Shown here one piece after another: positions 33,758 through 44,610 of a stretch of 64,000 nt of DNA. The notes under the pieces were generated by a model. That model worked only from the letters and a program-made list of their open reading frames with translations. It was not told the origin of the DNA and ran no database searches. Position 1 is the first letter of the stretch, and the number at the start of each line of letters is the position of its first letter. Source of the stretch: Nelumbo lutea (lineage: Eukaryota; Streptophyta; Magnoliopsida; Proteales; Nelumbonaceae); NCBI GenBank assembly GCA_022828595.1, contig JAKGHH010000002.1, positions 80,820,383 to 80,884,382 of the forward strand, read 5' to 3'. The position numbers and the translations under genes are program-made.

Positions 33758-36700
33758 TGGAGAATATATGTCATATAATCTCAGCTTGTTACATAGATAG
33801 TTCACTTTCCCTGAGTGTAGAGCTTTTGTAAACAAATCTGCCCACTGGTCATTAGAGCCCACATGTTCTATATTTATCTCTCTGGCAAGAACCTTCGCTC
33901 TCACAAAGTGGCAATCAACCTCTATGTGCTTTGTTCTCTCATGAAAGATAGGATTGGATGAGATATGTAGTGCAGCTTGGTTGTCATAGTACAATTTCAT
34001 AGGTTTATCCATGTGAAACCCAATTTCTTGTAGGAGATTCCTTAGCTACACTAATTCACAGGTAGTGTGAGCCATGGCCCTATATTCGGCTTCAGCGCTG
34101 CTTCTGGCTACAACCGTCTGCTTTTTACTCTTCCATGACACAAGATTTCCTCCCATAAATGTGCAATAGCCTGTAATAGATCTTCTGTCACTCACTGAGC
34201 CTGCCCAGTCTACATCTGTATACCCAACTACTTCAAGTTTTTCACCTGGTTTATACAATAGCCCACGGCCTGGAGCACCTTTCAGATACCTCACAATTCT
34301 AAGGACTGCATCCTAGTGAGGTATACGAGGGTTCTGCATGAATTGGCTCACCACACTAACTGCAAAGGAGATATCGGGTCTCGTGATAGTCAGATAGTTC
34401 AGCTTTCCCACTAGTTGTCTATACCTTCCAGGATCTTCAAATACCTCTCCTGTATCAATGCTCAACTTAACATTTGGTTCCATAGGGGTCTCAGCCGGTT
34501 TTGCACCTAACAATCCTATTTCTTCCAATAGATCAAGGACATATTTCCTTTGGCACAGATTCACACTTGTTTTGACCTGACAACCTCTATTCCCAAGAAA
34601 TAATTTAGTTTTCCAAGGTCCTTTGTTTGAAAATGATTTCGTAGAAATACCTTTAGTTTGCCAATCCCCAATTTATCACTACCAGTGATGACAATATCAT
34701 CCACACAGACTACTAATAAAATCTTCCCAGCTTCTGAGTCATAGCTGAACACCGAATGATCAACTTGGCATTGCTTCATTCCAAAACTCTTCACCACTTC
34801 GCTGAACTTCCCAAACCAAGCACGTGGAGATTGCTTCAACCCATAAATTGCTTTCTTCAGCCTGCACACCTTACCACCCTCCCCCTGAGCAACAAACCCA
34901 GGTGGTTGCTCCATATATACCTCCTCCACTAGATCACCATGGAGGAAGGCATTCTTTATGTCAAGTTGAAGGAGAGGTCAATCATACATAACTGCCAAGG
35001 AAATTAGGACACGAAGGGAACCAATTTTAGCCGTCGGTGAGAATGTCTCCATATAGTCCACACCATACACTTGTGAGTAACCTTTAGCAAAAAGGCTGGC
35101 CTTCAGACACTCCACACTACCATCTGGAAAGTATTTCATAGTATACACCCATTTACAGCCCACAGCATGCTTCCCATGTGGAAGAGTAGTAAGTTCCCAC
35201 GTTTGAGTATATTGAAGAGCAGAAAGTTCCTCCTCCATTGCCCGCCGCCATCTAGGTGAACTAAGAGCTTCTTGAACATTGTTAGGTGGGGAAATAGAAG
35301 ACAAAAGTGAAACAAACTGGCGATGTGATGCAGAAAGACGAGATAATGAAACAAAATTGGAAATGGGATGGAGTGTGGAACTATGTTTACCTTTCCGTAA
35401 GGCAATGGGTAGGTCAAGATCTGAAGGTTCAGCAATAGGATCCATGGGAGGATCCGCAGATGAGGTAGAAGTTGGAGGAGGGGCCGGTGTCATTCGACGT
35501 GTATACACTTGTCGGGTCGGTGGCCGTTCAGTGGTGACCTGCACTGGATGAGGAGATAAGTCTACTCCAACAACAGCCTCTGGAACTAAATCACTGACAG
35601 GAAGAGGAAGAGGAGGTAAGGGTGAGGACAAAGGTGCTTCATGATTGGAGAAGAAGGGGACAGACTCAAAAAATGTGACATCAGGGCAGACATAGCACTT
35701 TCGGGCAATAGGATTGTAACACTTGTACCCTTTTTGAGTCCGAGAGTAGCCAAGGAAGACACATTTAATTGAGCATGCATCTAGCTTGTCTATTCTAGGA
35801 CTCAGATTGTGAACAAAGCACACACAACCAAAGACACGAAGAGTTAATGGAAACGGAGATAAAGTGGAAAACAAGATGGAGAAGGGGGACCGACCATGAA
35901 GAATAAAAGAGGGCATCCGATTAATGAGAAAACATGTAGTGAGTATAGCATCACTCCAAAACCGTTTAGGAACATGCATGTGGTGAAGCATAGACTGAGC
36001 AATTTCAAGAAGATGACGATTCTTCTTTTCAGCCACCCCATTTTGTTGAGGGGTGAAAGCACACGAGGTCTGATGAATAATGCCATGTTGTTCTAAATAC
36101 TGTTGAAATGTAGTAAGAAAGTATTCACGACCATTATCTAAACGGAGAACTTTGATTGGAACACCAAATTGTGTGCGTATTTCAGCATAGAATTTTTGAA
36201 AAATGGAAAATAATTCACTTCTTTCTTTCATTAAGTAAATCCATGTCATTCTTGAACAATCATCAATAAAGGAGACAAAATACTTGTACCCATTATAAGA
36301 CTCTATTTTGATCGGACCCCAAACATCTGAATGAACCAAAGAAAAAGGACTCAACATACAACTCTCTACTCTTGGACTGAAGGACACACGACGGTGTTTA
36401 CCAAACTGACATGACTCACATTGTAAAACTGACAACTGACTCAATAATGGAACCAACATCTTGAGGACCTTGAGAGATGGATGTCCCAGTCGGCAATGCC
36501 ATTGTAGAAGAGTAAGGGAAGTCTGAAGTACAATTGAAGATCCACCACCGTCAAGATAATACAATCCACCAACTTCATGCCCCCCCACCAATCTTCTTCC
36601 CTGTCTTGAGATCCTGAAAAACACAAGTGGAAGGAAAGAAGGTAACAGAACAGTTAAGAGCTTTGGTTATTTTACTAACAGACATAAGATTGAATGGAAA

Positions 36701-37974
36701 CTTAGGTACGTATAAAACAGATGATAAAGGGACAGAAGCCAAGTCAACATTACCAACACCACAGATGGGAGATGAGGACCCATTGGCAAGTGTAACAATT
36801 TGTGGTGTGGAGGTTTCAACAAGAGAAGAGAACACACCTGGAGTCCCGGTCATATGATCCGAGGCTCCAGATTCAATAATCCAAGGAGTTTTAGATGGCA
36901 TGCAAGCGATACCTAATTGGGCATATGTGGTAGTGGTATGCTGTGAAGTAGTTTGAAGGAACCGTTCATACTCATCACGCAGAACACTCACCATCTCCCT
37001 CCTAGAAGTAGATGTAGATGTGGAAGGAATTAGGTCTGCCAGTTACTATCACTAATAGCAACCTCGCCTGCTACAGCATGATTAGCCCATTTAGAGGGAG
37101 GGCCATGTAGATCATAACAGAAATTCACTATGTGTCCATCCCTACCACAATGAGTACACTTCCTTGTAGAATTATTTTTTTCTCTGCCACGGCCTCCCCC
37201 TGAGTCACGGCCACCCCTACCAATCATGGGATTGCCACGGCCTCCTCTGGAATGACCTCCCCCTCTTGTACTATGTCCACCACCTCTAGCTGTCACAAGT
37301 GCTGATCTATCATACTATGTGGGGTTCTTTGTCTGGCCCAAAGAGATTCTACGAAGTCTTGAGAATACTTCCTCAAGTGTAGGAAGAGTAGAACCCCCCA
37401 ATATTTGAGTTCTAACTGGTTCATATTCCGACTTCAGCCCCACTAAAAATCTTGTAACATCTAGCCGCTCCCTTTGCTGTTGCTAAACTTGAATATCTGG
37501 AGTAAGGGGATGATAGACATTAAGTTCATTCCTTATATTCTTCATGCAGGCATAGTACTCTTCTAGTGTTTTGGTTCCTTGCTGTAAATCAAAGTACTCC
37601 TGATACAGCTGATATACTCTTGTTGTGTTATCTTGTCCAGAATATAGCTTCTTAGCATGCTCCCATATATCCTTAGCCGTATCAAGGAACATGAAGTTGG
37701 CACTGATTTTGGGTTCCATACTATTCCACAGCCAAGTCATGATTTGAGCATCTTCTTGTTCCCAATCATCAAACCCTGGAGAGTCAACCGGTGGTTTCTC
37801 ATCTCTAACATGCTTTGCTTTCTTCTTTGCCTTGAGAAAAACTTCCACGGATTTAGCCCATGGAACATAGTTCTCCCCATTTAGCTTAATTGAGGTCATT
37901 TGTACTCCTAGGTAGTTAGAAGAAATTACTACACTAGGTTTCTGATCATTGTAGCCATCTCCTATTGCTGCCAT
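33752..37974 (-). pseudogene. gag-pol: copia H gag-pol polyprotein, lightly damaged
   Basis: Minus-strand order: gag from ATG 37974 (LNGENYVPWAKSVEVFLKAK); glycine-arginine-rich stretch and CCHC knuckle CTHCGRDGHIVNFC near 37150; protease at 36575-36994 with WIIESGASDHMTG, where the catalytic aspartate is glutamate; integrase zinc region (HCRLGHPSLKVLKML, CESCQFGKH) and DDE core (VHSDVWGP, LRLDNGREYF, NGVAEKKNRH) in a long open frame 34978-36624; reverse transcriptase running past a stop at 34978 with LDIKNAF-type start and CVDD in place of YVDD; RNase H (DVDWAGS, SSAEAEYRAMA) to 33752. Defects: stops at 37483, 34978, about 34313 and 34046, and frame shifts near 37035, 36590 and 34562. The last three stops replace apparent tryptophan codons. 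Confidence 0.9.
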
Positions 37975-39020
37975 TGTACCTTTTCACAGTTGTCTTTAAC
38001 TTTACTTCTCAGCTACAAGCTGATTGATGTTGTTCACAGTTTGATATGTCAGCCCCTATTGCAGCCTCTAAACACTACTGCTGACTTCACACACTTGTTC
38101 TTATTCACACTACTGCTGACTTCACACACTTATGTCTCACATAAGCATCAGTTTACCATTCACTAATCACAAGTAGAGGCCCTCTTACAACCACTCAAGC
38201 ACCACAACATAGACAAATCTGCTGCACCCAGTTTAGACTTATTTAACACACTTAAGAGGGCATTACACAACCACAAGGAGTTCGGTAAGGTCACTGCATT
38301 CTACCTTATACCACTCGGCTACTACCCTACAACAACTTACTGCATTCTACCTTATACCACTCGGCAAGGTCACTGCATTCTACCTTATACCGTATCAAGA
38401 GGGCATTACACAACAACTTACAGCAGCCCTACACATTCGGCTATTACACAACAACTTACAGCAGCCCTACACATTCGGCTACTGCACACACAGCCCTTCC
38501 TAGGGCAACAATGAACCTAGTTCTCTAGGTTCTACTCAGTACAACAGCTTCTTGTAGGGTTTCTACCCAGAAATATAAGTAACACTAGAAGAAGAAAGAA
38601 CCGACCTTCCTACACATTCGGCTATTACACAACAACTTACAGCAGCCCTACACATTCGGCTATTACACAACAACTTACAGCAGCCCTACACATTCGGCTA
38701 CTGCACACACAGCCCTTCCTAGGGCAACAATGAACCTAGTTCTCTAGGTTCTACTCAGTACAACAGCTTCTTGTAGGGTTTCTACCCAGAAATATAAGTA
38801 ACACTAGAAGAAGAAAGAACCGACCTTCCTTTGAGAATATCAATCAACCATTCACTACTGAAGTCACTTTCCTTGTTGAAGAAGGTTATGCGTAGCAGAG
38901 AGACAAGTTGTACTGTTTCTGACATAGGGAGAACTAGTTCTCTCCATCGACTGATCAGAAACGAAGGTGAAGAGTCACGAACAGTGCTGAGTTGCTTTAC
39001 CAACTGACTTAGGTCAGGAG
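37975..39020 (-). other. leader of copia H with internal tandem duplications
   Basis: About 1 kb non-coding leader between primer site and gag. A block of about 182 bases (38428-38609) recurs almost identically at 38610-38828, the second copy with one extra 37-base subrepeat (ACACATTCGGCTATTACAC...). A further motif, CTGCATTCTACCTTATACC, appears three times at 38297-38400. Confidence 0.85.
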
Positions 39021-39036
39021 CATTGCTCTGATACCA
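39021..39036 (-). other. primer binding site of copia H
   Basis: Minus strand TGGTATCAGAGCAATG immediately after the LTR end; the first twelve bases are the standard initiator-Met tRNA complement of plant copia elements. Confidence 0.9.
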
Positions 39037-39328
39037 TGTTTCGACTGTTGCTACAGTAGTCCGAACAGGAAGAGGAGAAGAAGAAGAAGAAGAAGAAGAA
39101 GAAGAAGAAGAAGAAGAAGAAGAAGAAGAAGAAGGGTCTGTCGAAAATCTGATGGGTTACCCATTCAGTCAACCCCCTTAATCTATATTAGATTCTAATC
39201 ATAGTTACAAAGACAGAAATGACCTTACTTAAGTGTGCGGCAGAGTAACTCTAATAACACTGCCACATAAGCAAGTTACTTAATAAACAGAAGAAGACTA
39301 AACTACCCCTATTCGGCACCTCTTAACA
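39037..39328 (-). repeat. 5' LTR of copia H
   Basis: 292 bp; partner of 33477-33744. Its (GAA)n run (about 39068-39134) is longer than in the 3' LTR, showing microsatellite slippage after insertion. Confidence 0.92.
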
Positions 39329-39333
39329 TCATG

Positions 39334-40440
39334 GAAAAGAAAGTTAATGTAATTCATTAATGTTCACATAAAAGATAAAGTCAATTAACTCTAAATTATT
39401 AATATAATGTTGAACCGTTATAACTACATCATCACTATTGTTGAGCTTGCAACAAAAATATTGCAGTCAGTATTTTAAAAAATATAAATTAAAATATTTA
39501 TTTAATTAATATAAATATAATTAAATGTAGTTATTATGATCGAAGATCGTATTCTTCTACAATGAAAGGATTGAAAAACAACTTCACGTTCTTAATAGAA
39601 GTAGCAATAAGTTGCCCCATTATCATGTTTTCATGCATTAGTAATTAAGGAAAATATTTGTATAATTTCAAAAAGTTAAAATTAAAATTACCTTTATAAT
39701 GCCTTACTCTCACACAATTTCCAACAATAATCATGATACTTTTTCATTTCTAGAATATTTAAATTAATAGCATATGCAAAATGATTCCATAAAGTAAATT
39801 TTATCAGCACTAACCTGTTATTTACACAAAAGAATGTTAAAACTAAATAAATTGAATTTATTAGCATTATGTATAAAGATAAATACATTATTTTTAATAA
39901 TGCTGTTAATTAATTAACAATAGTGTAAATCATAATATTGTCAATTAATAAATATTGTTAATTAATAAATACATTATTTTGATAAATACTATTAAATAAA
40001 ATATTGTATTTATTGAAATTACTATTAATTATTAAATACTATTAATTAATAATTCTGTATTGGAATTATAGTTAATTAATATTGTTAATTAATATATACT
40101 ATAATTATATAAAAAATACTTTAATGATTAGAAATATTGTTTATTAATAAATATGGGGATTAATTAAATACTATTTTTATTGAAATTACTGTATTTATTG
40201 AAGATATTGTAATTAATTAAAAACTACTTTTTATTGAAAATACAATAATTATTTTTATTATCATTGTTGATTATTATCATTATTACATTATTGTTATCAT
40301 TATTATAATTATATTATTATTATTACTATTGTTGTTGTTGTATGATTATGATTATTATTCTTATTATTAATATTATTAGTATTGTTAATTTAATATTATT
40401 TTTATCATCATCGTCATCATTTTTTATTTTATTATTATAT
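39334..40440. other. AT-rich non-coding DNA
   Basis: Very AT-rich with many TTAATTAA and ATTATT motifs and repeated AAATACTATTAATTA blocks. No gene or element ends recognised. Confidence 0.5.
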
Positions 40441-40970
40441 TAAATTCCCAATTAGTACCCTGTACTTTGGGCCCAATGCCACTTAAGTCCCTGAACTTTA
40501 AAATGTGACAATCCAGTACCTCAAACTTTTAAAGCATGTTAATCTAATACTTGTGGTTAACCAATCTCTTAACCAACTATTAAGTGGCATTTGAAAGACA
40601 CAAATTCCCTTTGAGTGTCATCTAATCCTCTTTATCAATCATCCAAACATCAACAAAAAAATGAACAATCCCAAATCCTTACCTCTTCTATTCAAGAAAG
40701 TTGTCGTCACATCTTGAATAGAAGAGTCAAGAAATTGGTACTATTCATTTTTTATCAACATTTAGATGATTGATAAAGAGAATTAGATGACACTCAATGA
40801 GCATTTGTGTCTTTTCAAATACCACTTAACGGTTGGTTAATGGGATAGTTAACGACAAATATTGGATTGGTACATTTTGAAAGTTTGTGTATTGAATTGT
40901 CACATTTTAAAATTCAGGGATTAAAATGGCACTAGGCCCAAAGTACAGGGTACTAATAAGGAATTTTCCC
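40441..40970. mobile_element. long foldback MITE, copy 1 (Mutator-like)
   Basis: The element is almost entirely one inverted repeat: arms of about 260 bp (TTAGTACCCTGTACTTTGGG at the left; the complement at 40938-40955) meet at a loop near 40700. Flanks TTATTATAT and TTATTATTA (40432-40440, 40971-40979) fit a 9-bp target duplication of the Mutator type with one mismatch, though in a simple-sequence context. Non-coding. A transcript would fold into a long hairpin. Confidence 0.7.
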
Positions 40971-41079
40971 TTATTATTATTAGTATATTATATTTATTAT
41001 GAATATTATTATTGTTATTATCATATTATTATCATTATTGTTATTATTATTATTTTATTGGTTTCATTATTTTATTATT

Positions 41080-41420
41080 AGACCCTATGGTGTACGGGTT
41101 AAATTGTATTGTGCATTGGTCCAACTAACTCATCCTATGTACGGATCAGATCAACTAGACCGGTCATTTTGTTTTTGGTTTTTTCAAAAATGGGTCATCG
41201 GTGACCTGCTTAGATCATCTTCTTCACCGAGCTGTCATACAGGTCACACATCAACCCGATTAGCTTCTAGGTATTTTTTGGGTGTTTTAACTCTTTTTTC
41301 GTTAAATCTTTATTTTTTTCAATAATTTATGCATCTTTTCACAATAAAGAAGACATTTGGCCTCCTACCTACTGTTTGGAAATGTTTGAAAGAGTTGAAA
41401 CATCTAAAACCTCTAAAATG
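41080..41420. repeat. duplicated segment X, copy 1
   Basis: About 340 bp matching 42693-43015 in order and orientation, with shared blocks such as CAATAATTTATGCAT, ACAATAAAGAAGAC and TTTGGCCTCCTACCTACT. Preceded in both places by an ATT-rich tract and a foldback MITE. The open stretch at 40999-41325 is low-complexity and not a gene. Confidence 0.75.
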
Positions 41421-41543
41421 TTTGCCCATTCCAATTTAATATTAATAATATATTTTTATTAATACTATAATAATTTAATATTCTTATTAATAATTACTAT
41501 TATTAATATATTCTTCTTATTATTATTACTATTATAATTATTA

Positions 41544-42124
41544 GGGAAAATTTTTCCGATTAGTACCCTATACTTTGGGCCTAGTGCCACTTTGGTCCCC
41601 AAACTTTAAAATGTAACAATTCAATACCCAAACTTTCAAAATGTGCCAATCTAGTAACTACTGTTAACCATTCCATTAACCAACCTTTAAGTGGATTTAA
41701 AAAGACATATATGCCCTCTGAGTGTCATATAATTCTCTTTATCAACCATCTAGACGTTGAGAAAAAATGAACAATCCCAAATCCTTGTCTCTTCTACTCA
41801 AGAAAATTGGGGTCACGTCTCAATGGGTAGGGGTGAACATTATTCGGTTAAAACCGAAATACCAAACCGAAAATTTCAGTTTCAGTTTTTTCAGTTTTGG
41901 GTAATTCGGTTTTTAAGACTTTTGGTTTTTATTTCAGTTTTCAAAATTAGAAATTCATTTAATCGAAAAAAAACAAATTAATTGAAATTCATTATATAAT
42001 ATGTAATATATAATATGCTATATATTTATATATTAATATATTAATATATTGTATATAATGTATTATAATGAAATTCAAATTCATAATATATATTATAATA
42101 TATATGCATATATATTATAGGTTA

Positions 42125-42156
<32 letters not shown>

Positions 42157-42601
42157 TCAATTCGATTTTTAACCAAAATAACTAAAAACCGAACCAAAAT
42201 TTTTAGTTTTCCTGTAATTCGGTTTTGGTTCGGTTTTCATTCTTTTATTTCAGTTTTTTAAATTTTGATTTATTTGGCTCGGTTTTTAACCGAATAAACC
42301 AAATGCTCACCCCTATCAATGGGCATTGGTGACCCCAACTTTCTTGAATAGAAGAGGCAAGGATTTGGGATTGTTCATTTTTTTATCAACATTTGGATGG
42401 TTGATAAAGAGAATTAGATGACACTCAAAGGGCATTTGTGTCTTTTCAAATGCCACTTAACAGCTAGTTAATGGACTAGTTAACAATAGGTACTTGATTA
42501 GCACATTTTGAAAGTTTGAGTATTGAATTGTCGCATTTTAAAGTATGAGGACCAAAGTGGCACTAGGCCTAAAGTACAAAGTACTAATTGGAAATTTTTC
42601 C
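41544..42601. mobile_element. long foldback MITE, copy 2, carrying a hAT MITE
   Basis: Same inverted-repeat element as copy 1, starting GGGAAAATTTTTCC and ending GGAAATTTTTCC, flanked by identical 9-mers TAATTATTA (41535-41543 and 42602-42610). The arms match copy 1. The centre is interrupted by a 488-bp hAT MITE plus its 8-bp duplication. Confidence 0.75.
41828..42315. mobile_element. hAT-type MITE inside the foldback MITE
   Basis: 488 bp, starting TAGGGGTGAACATT and ending in the complement of TAGGGGTGAGCATT, flanked by perfect 8-bp duplications TCAATGGG (41820-41827 and 42316-42323). Interior is AT-rich with many TTCGGTTT motifs and no coding sequence. Size, termini and 8-bp duplication are typical of non-autonomous hAT elements. 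Confidence 0.92.
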
Positions 42602-42639
42602 TAATTATTATTATTATTTTTATTGTTGTCGGTGTTGTT

Positions 42640-42643
42640 GTTA

Positions 42644-42692
<49 letters not shown>
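42640..42692. repeat. (ATT)n microsatellite
   Basis: About 17 uninterrupted ATT units, giving poly-Ile or poly-Leu open stretches that are not genes. Confidence 0.95.
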
Positions 42693-42693
<1 letters not shown>

Positions 42694-43015
42694 GACTTGT
42701 ACGGTACACGGGTCTAACTGGCCCATCATGTGTACAAATCGGATCAGCTGGACCCATCATTTCGTATTCATTTTTTTTAAACGGGTCATCGCTGACCCGC
42801 TTAGATCACCTTCTTAGCCCAAACTATCATACGGGTCATGCATCAATCCAATTAGTTTCTAGGATTTTGGGGAGTTTTTACTCTTTTACTATTGTTAAGT
42901 CTTCGTTTTTTCAATAATTTATGCATATTTTCACAATAAAGAAGACGTTTGGCCTCCTACCTACTATTTAGAATCGTTTAGAAGAGGTAAAACATCTACA
43001 ACCTCTGAAATGTTT
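42693..43015. repeat. duplicated segment X, copy 2
   Basis: Counterpart of 41080-41420. Together with the MITE copies and ATT tracts this makes a tandem duplication of a unit of about 980 bp. Confidence 0.75.
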
Positions 43016-44605
43016 GCTCAACCGAAAAAGACGTGCTCAATCCAAAAAAGAGGTGAAAACGTCTGAAACCCCTGCAACGTTTGCAATCTCTGAAACCTCA
43101 CTCGGTACAATAGTTAAAACGCCTACAATCTGAAGGAGCTGAAACCAAAGAGGTTGGAAGAAAACCTATGTAAAAAAACCAAAAAGTGAGATTAGAAGAG
43201 AAGCAAGAAAAGAACGAAAATGAAAAGAAAAAGTGGCTAAGACGGTTCAACCTTTTGGTCTCCTGAATGTGCTCTCAGACTGAGACTGAGAGGGTGTGAG
43301 AGCTGAACGCCTGAGACCGAGAATGTGTGAGCTGAACGCCTGAGACCGAGAATGGAAATATTGTTCTTCACGTATGTAAATGAAAAGGTTAGAGAGATGA
43401 AACGTTTGGTCTTTCTCCCACCGTGTTTTAGATGTCCAAATGTCTCTGCCTCCACTTTATTTCACACTCATTTGATTGGTTGTTGAAATAATTACGTGGA
43501 TTCTAAAAAAGGGGGATTTTACAGGCAGGTCCACCTCAGAAAGTGAAACCTCGAGTATCCTAATACGGAATTCAAAACCCCCATCGCCCCCCGCTTAACA
43601 AATTCATATTTACATGTAACTCCACCCCACCTGACATGTCAGCAAAAGGGGGTCGAATTCCCACTATACCCCTAAATGCAAGAAGAAGAAAGCGAAGAAA
43701 TTTCTCCGTCCTCCTTCCCCAATTCCGAACATTGAAATTTCCTCAGAGGCCCCTGCGTTCACCTCAGAATGTTGTTCACTCTCTTCTTCTCAAGTTTTTG
43801 AACATTGTTCACTCTCTTCTTCCCTAGTTTTGGAATGTTGGAAGGATTCTCAAATGCCCCTTGCGTTCACCGGCCGTTGGGAAGGGGTTTTTGTGGGCAG
43901 TCCAACTTAGAAAGAATCTTGATTTATTGAACGCAAAAAAGAAGAAGAAATTAAAGGCATTTCTTTGATCCCTTCTTCCCTAAGTTTCAACTGTTGGTTG
44001 GAAGAATTGTTAGAGGCTTGTTGTGTTCATCACCACCGGAGGCACTATTCATTCACGATTGGAAGAAAGCTCAAAGCTTGGTTTATCGGTAGAAATTTCT
44101 TCCATCTCCTTCTTCCCCTGGCTTCAAGCATCAAAAGGATTCTCAAAGATGCCCTTTGTTCACTAGCCACTAGAGGCTCCCTTTGTTGATTGGTGGACGG
44201 TTATTCAATTTACCAGCTGTTGGAGGCTTTTTTAGTATCCTCTCGGTGGAAGGATTGTGAGAAACTCCTCTATTGCATTGCTTTGAGTGTGATATGGACC
44301 TATCTAAGAATGAATTGTTTAATGTTTTATCCTTAATGTAGGAGTTTTAATTGCCATTACCCATTGTGTTGTATCTGGAATTAGATTTGGAATAGCTCCA
44401 TCTCATTAGGCATTCAAGAATTAGGCAATAATGTTCAATACAAACTCGAACACTATTGCATTATACAAACTGCATTGTACAAACCATTTGTTTGGTGAAT
44501 ACCTTGTGTTGAATGGTTTATATTTGGGAGTTGATTTCTTGGTTTTGTTGAGTGATAGTTGAGTTTTGTCATTTCTTATATCTAATTGAAACGGTACGTT
44601 GTGTG
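43016..44605. other. non-coding stretch, possible transposon flank
   Basis: No gene recognised. A 29-bp unit (GAGCTGAACGCCTGAGACCG core) occurs twice at about 43290-43350. Between 43680 and 44170, phrases such as CACTCTCTTCTTC, GGAAGGATTCTCAAA and CCCTTTGTTCAC recur irregularly. The open stretches here have no recognisable domain. It may be the 5' flank of the decayed protein at 46650-48540, from which the solo LTR separates it. Confidence 0.35.
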
Positions 44606-44610
44606 AGAAT

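Larger units (their letters stand above)
33477..39328 (-). mobile_element. Ty1/copia element H, full length
   Basis: Complete minus-strand copia element of 5852 bp with two short LTRs, primer site, leader, gag-pol and polypurine tract in the right order. Both flanks carry the identical 5-bp target duplication TCATG (33472-33476 and 39329-39333). Outside the GAA repeat the LTRs differ at about eight positions, most of them transitions, so it inserted more recently than the B family elements here. It belongs to a different copia family: other gag, LTRs of 268-292 bp. Confidence 0.92.

Noticed and set aside
42523..42917. Open stretches with poly-Ile or poly-Leu resembling a membrane segment
   Set aside because: Translation of an (ATT)n microsatellite and MITE end.
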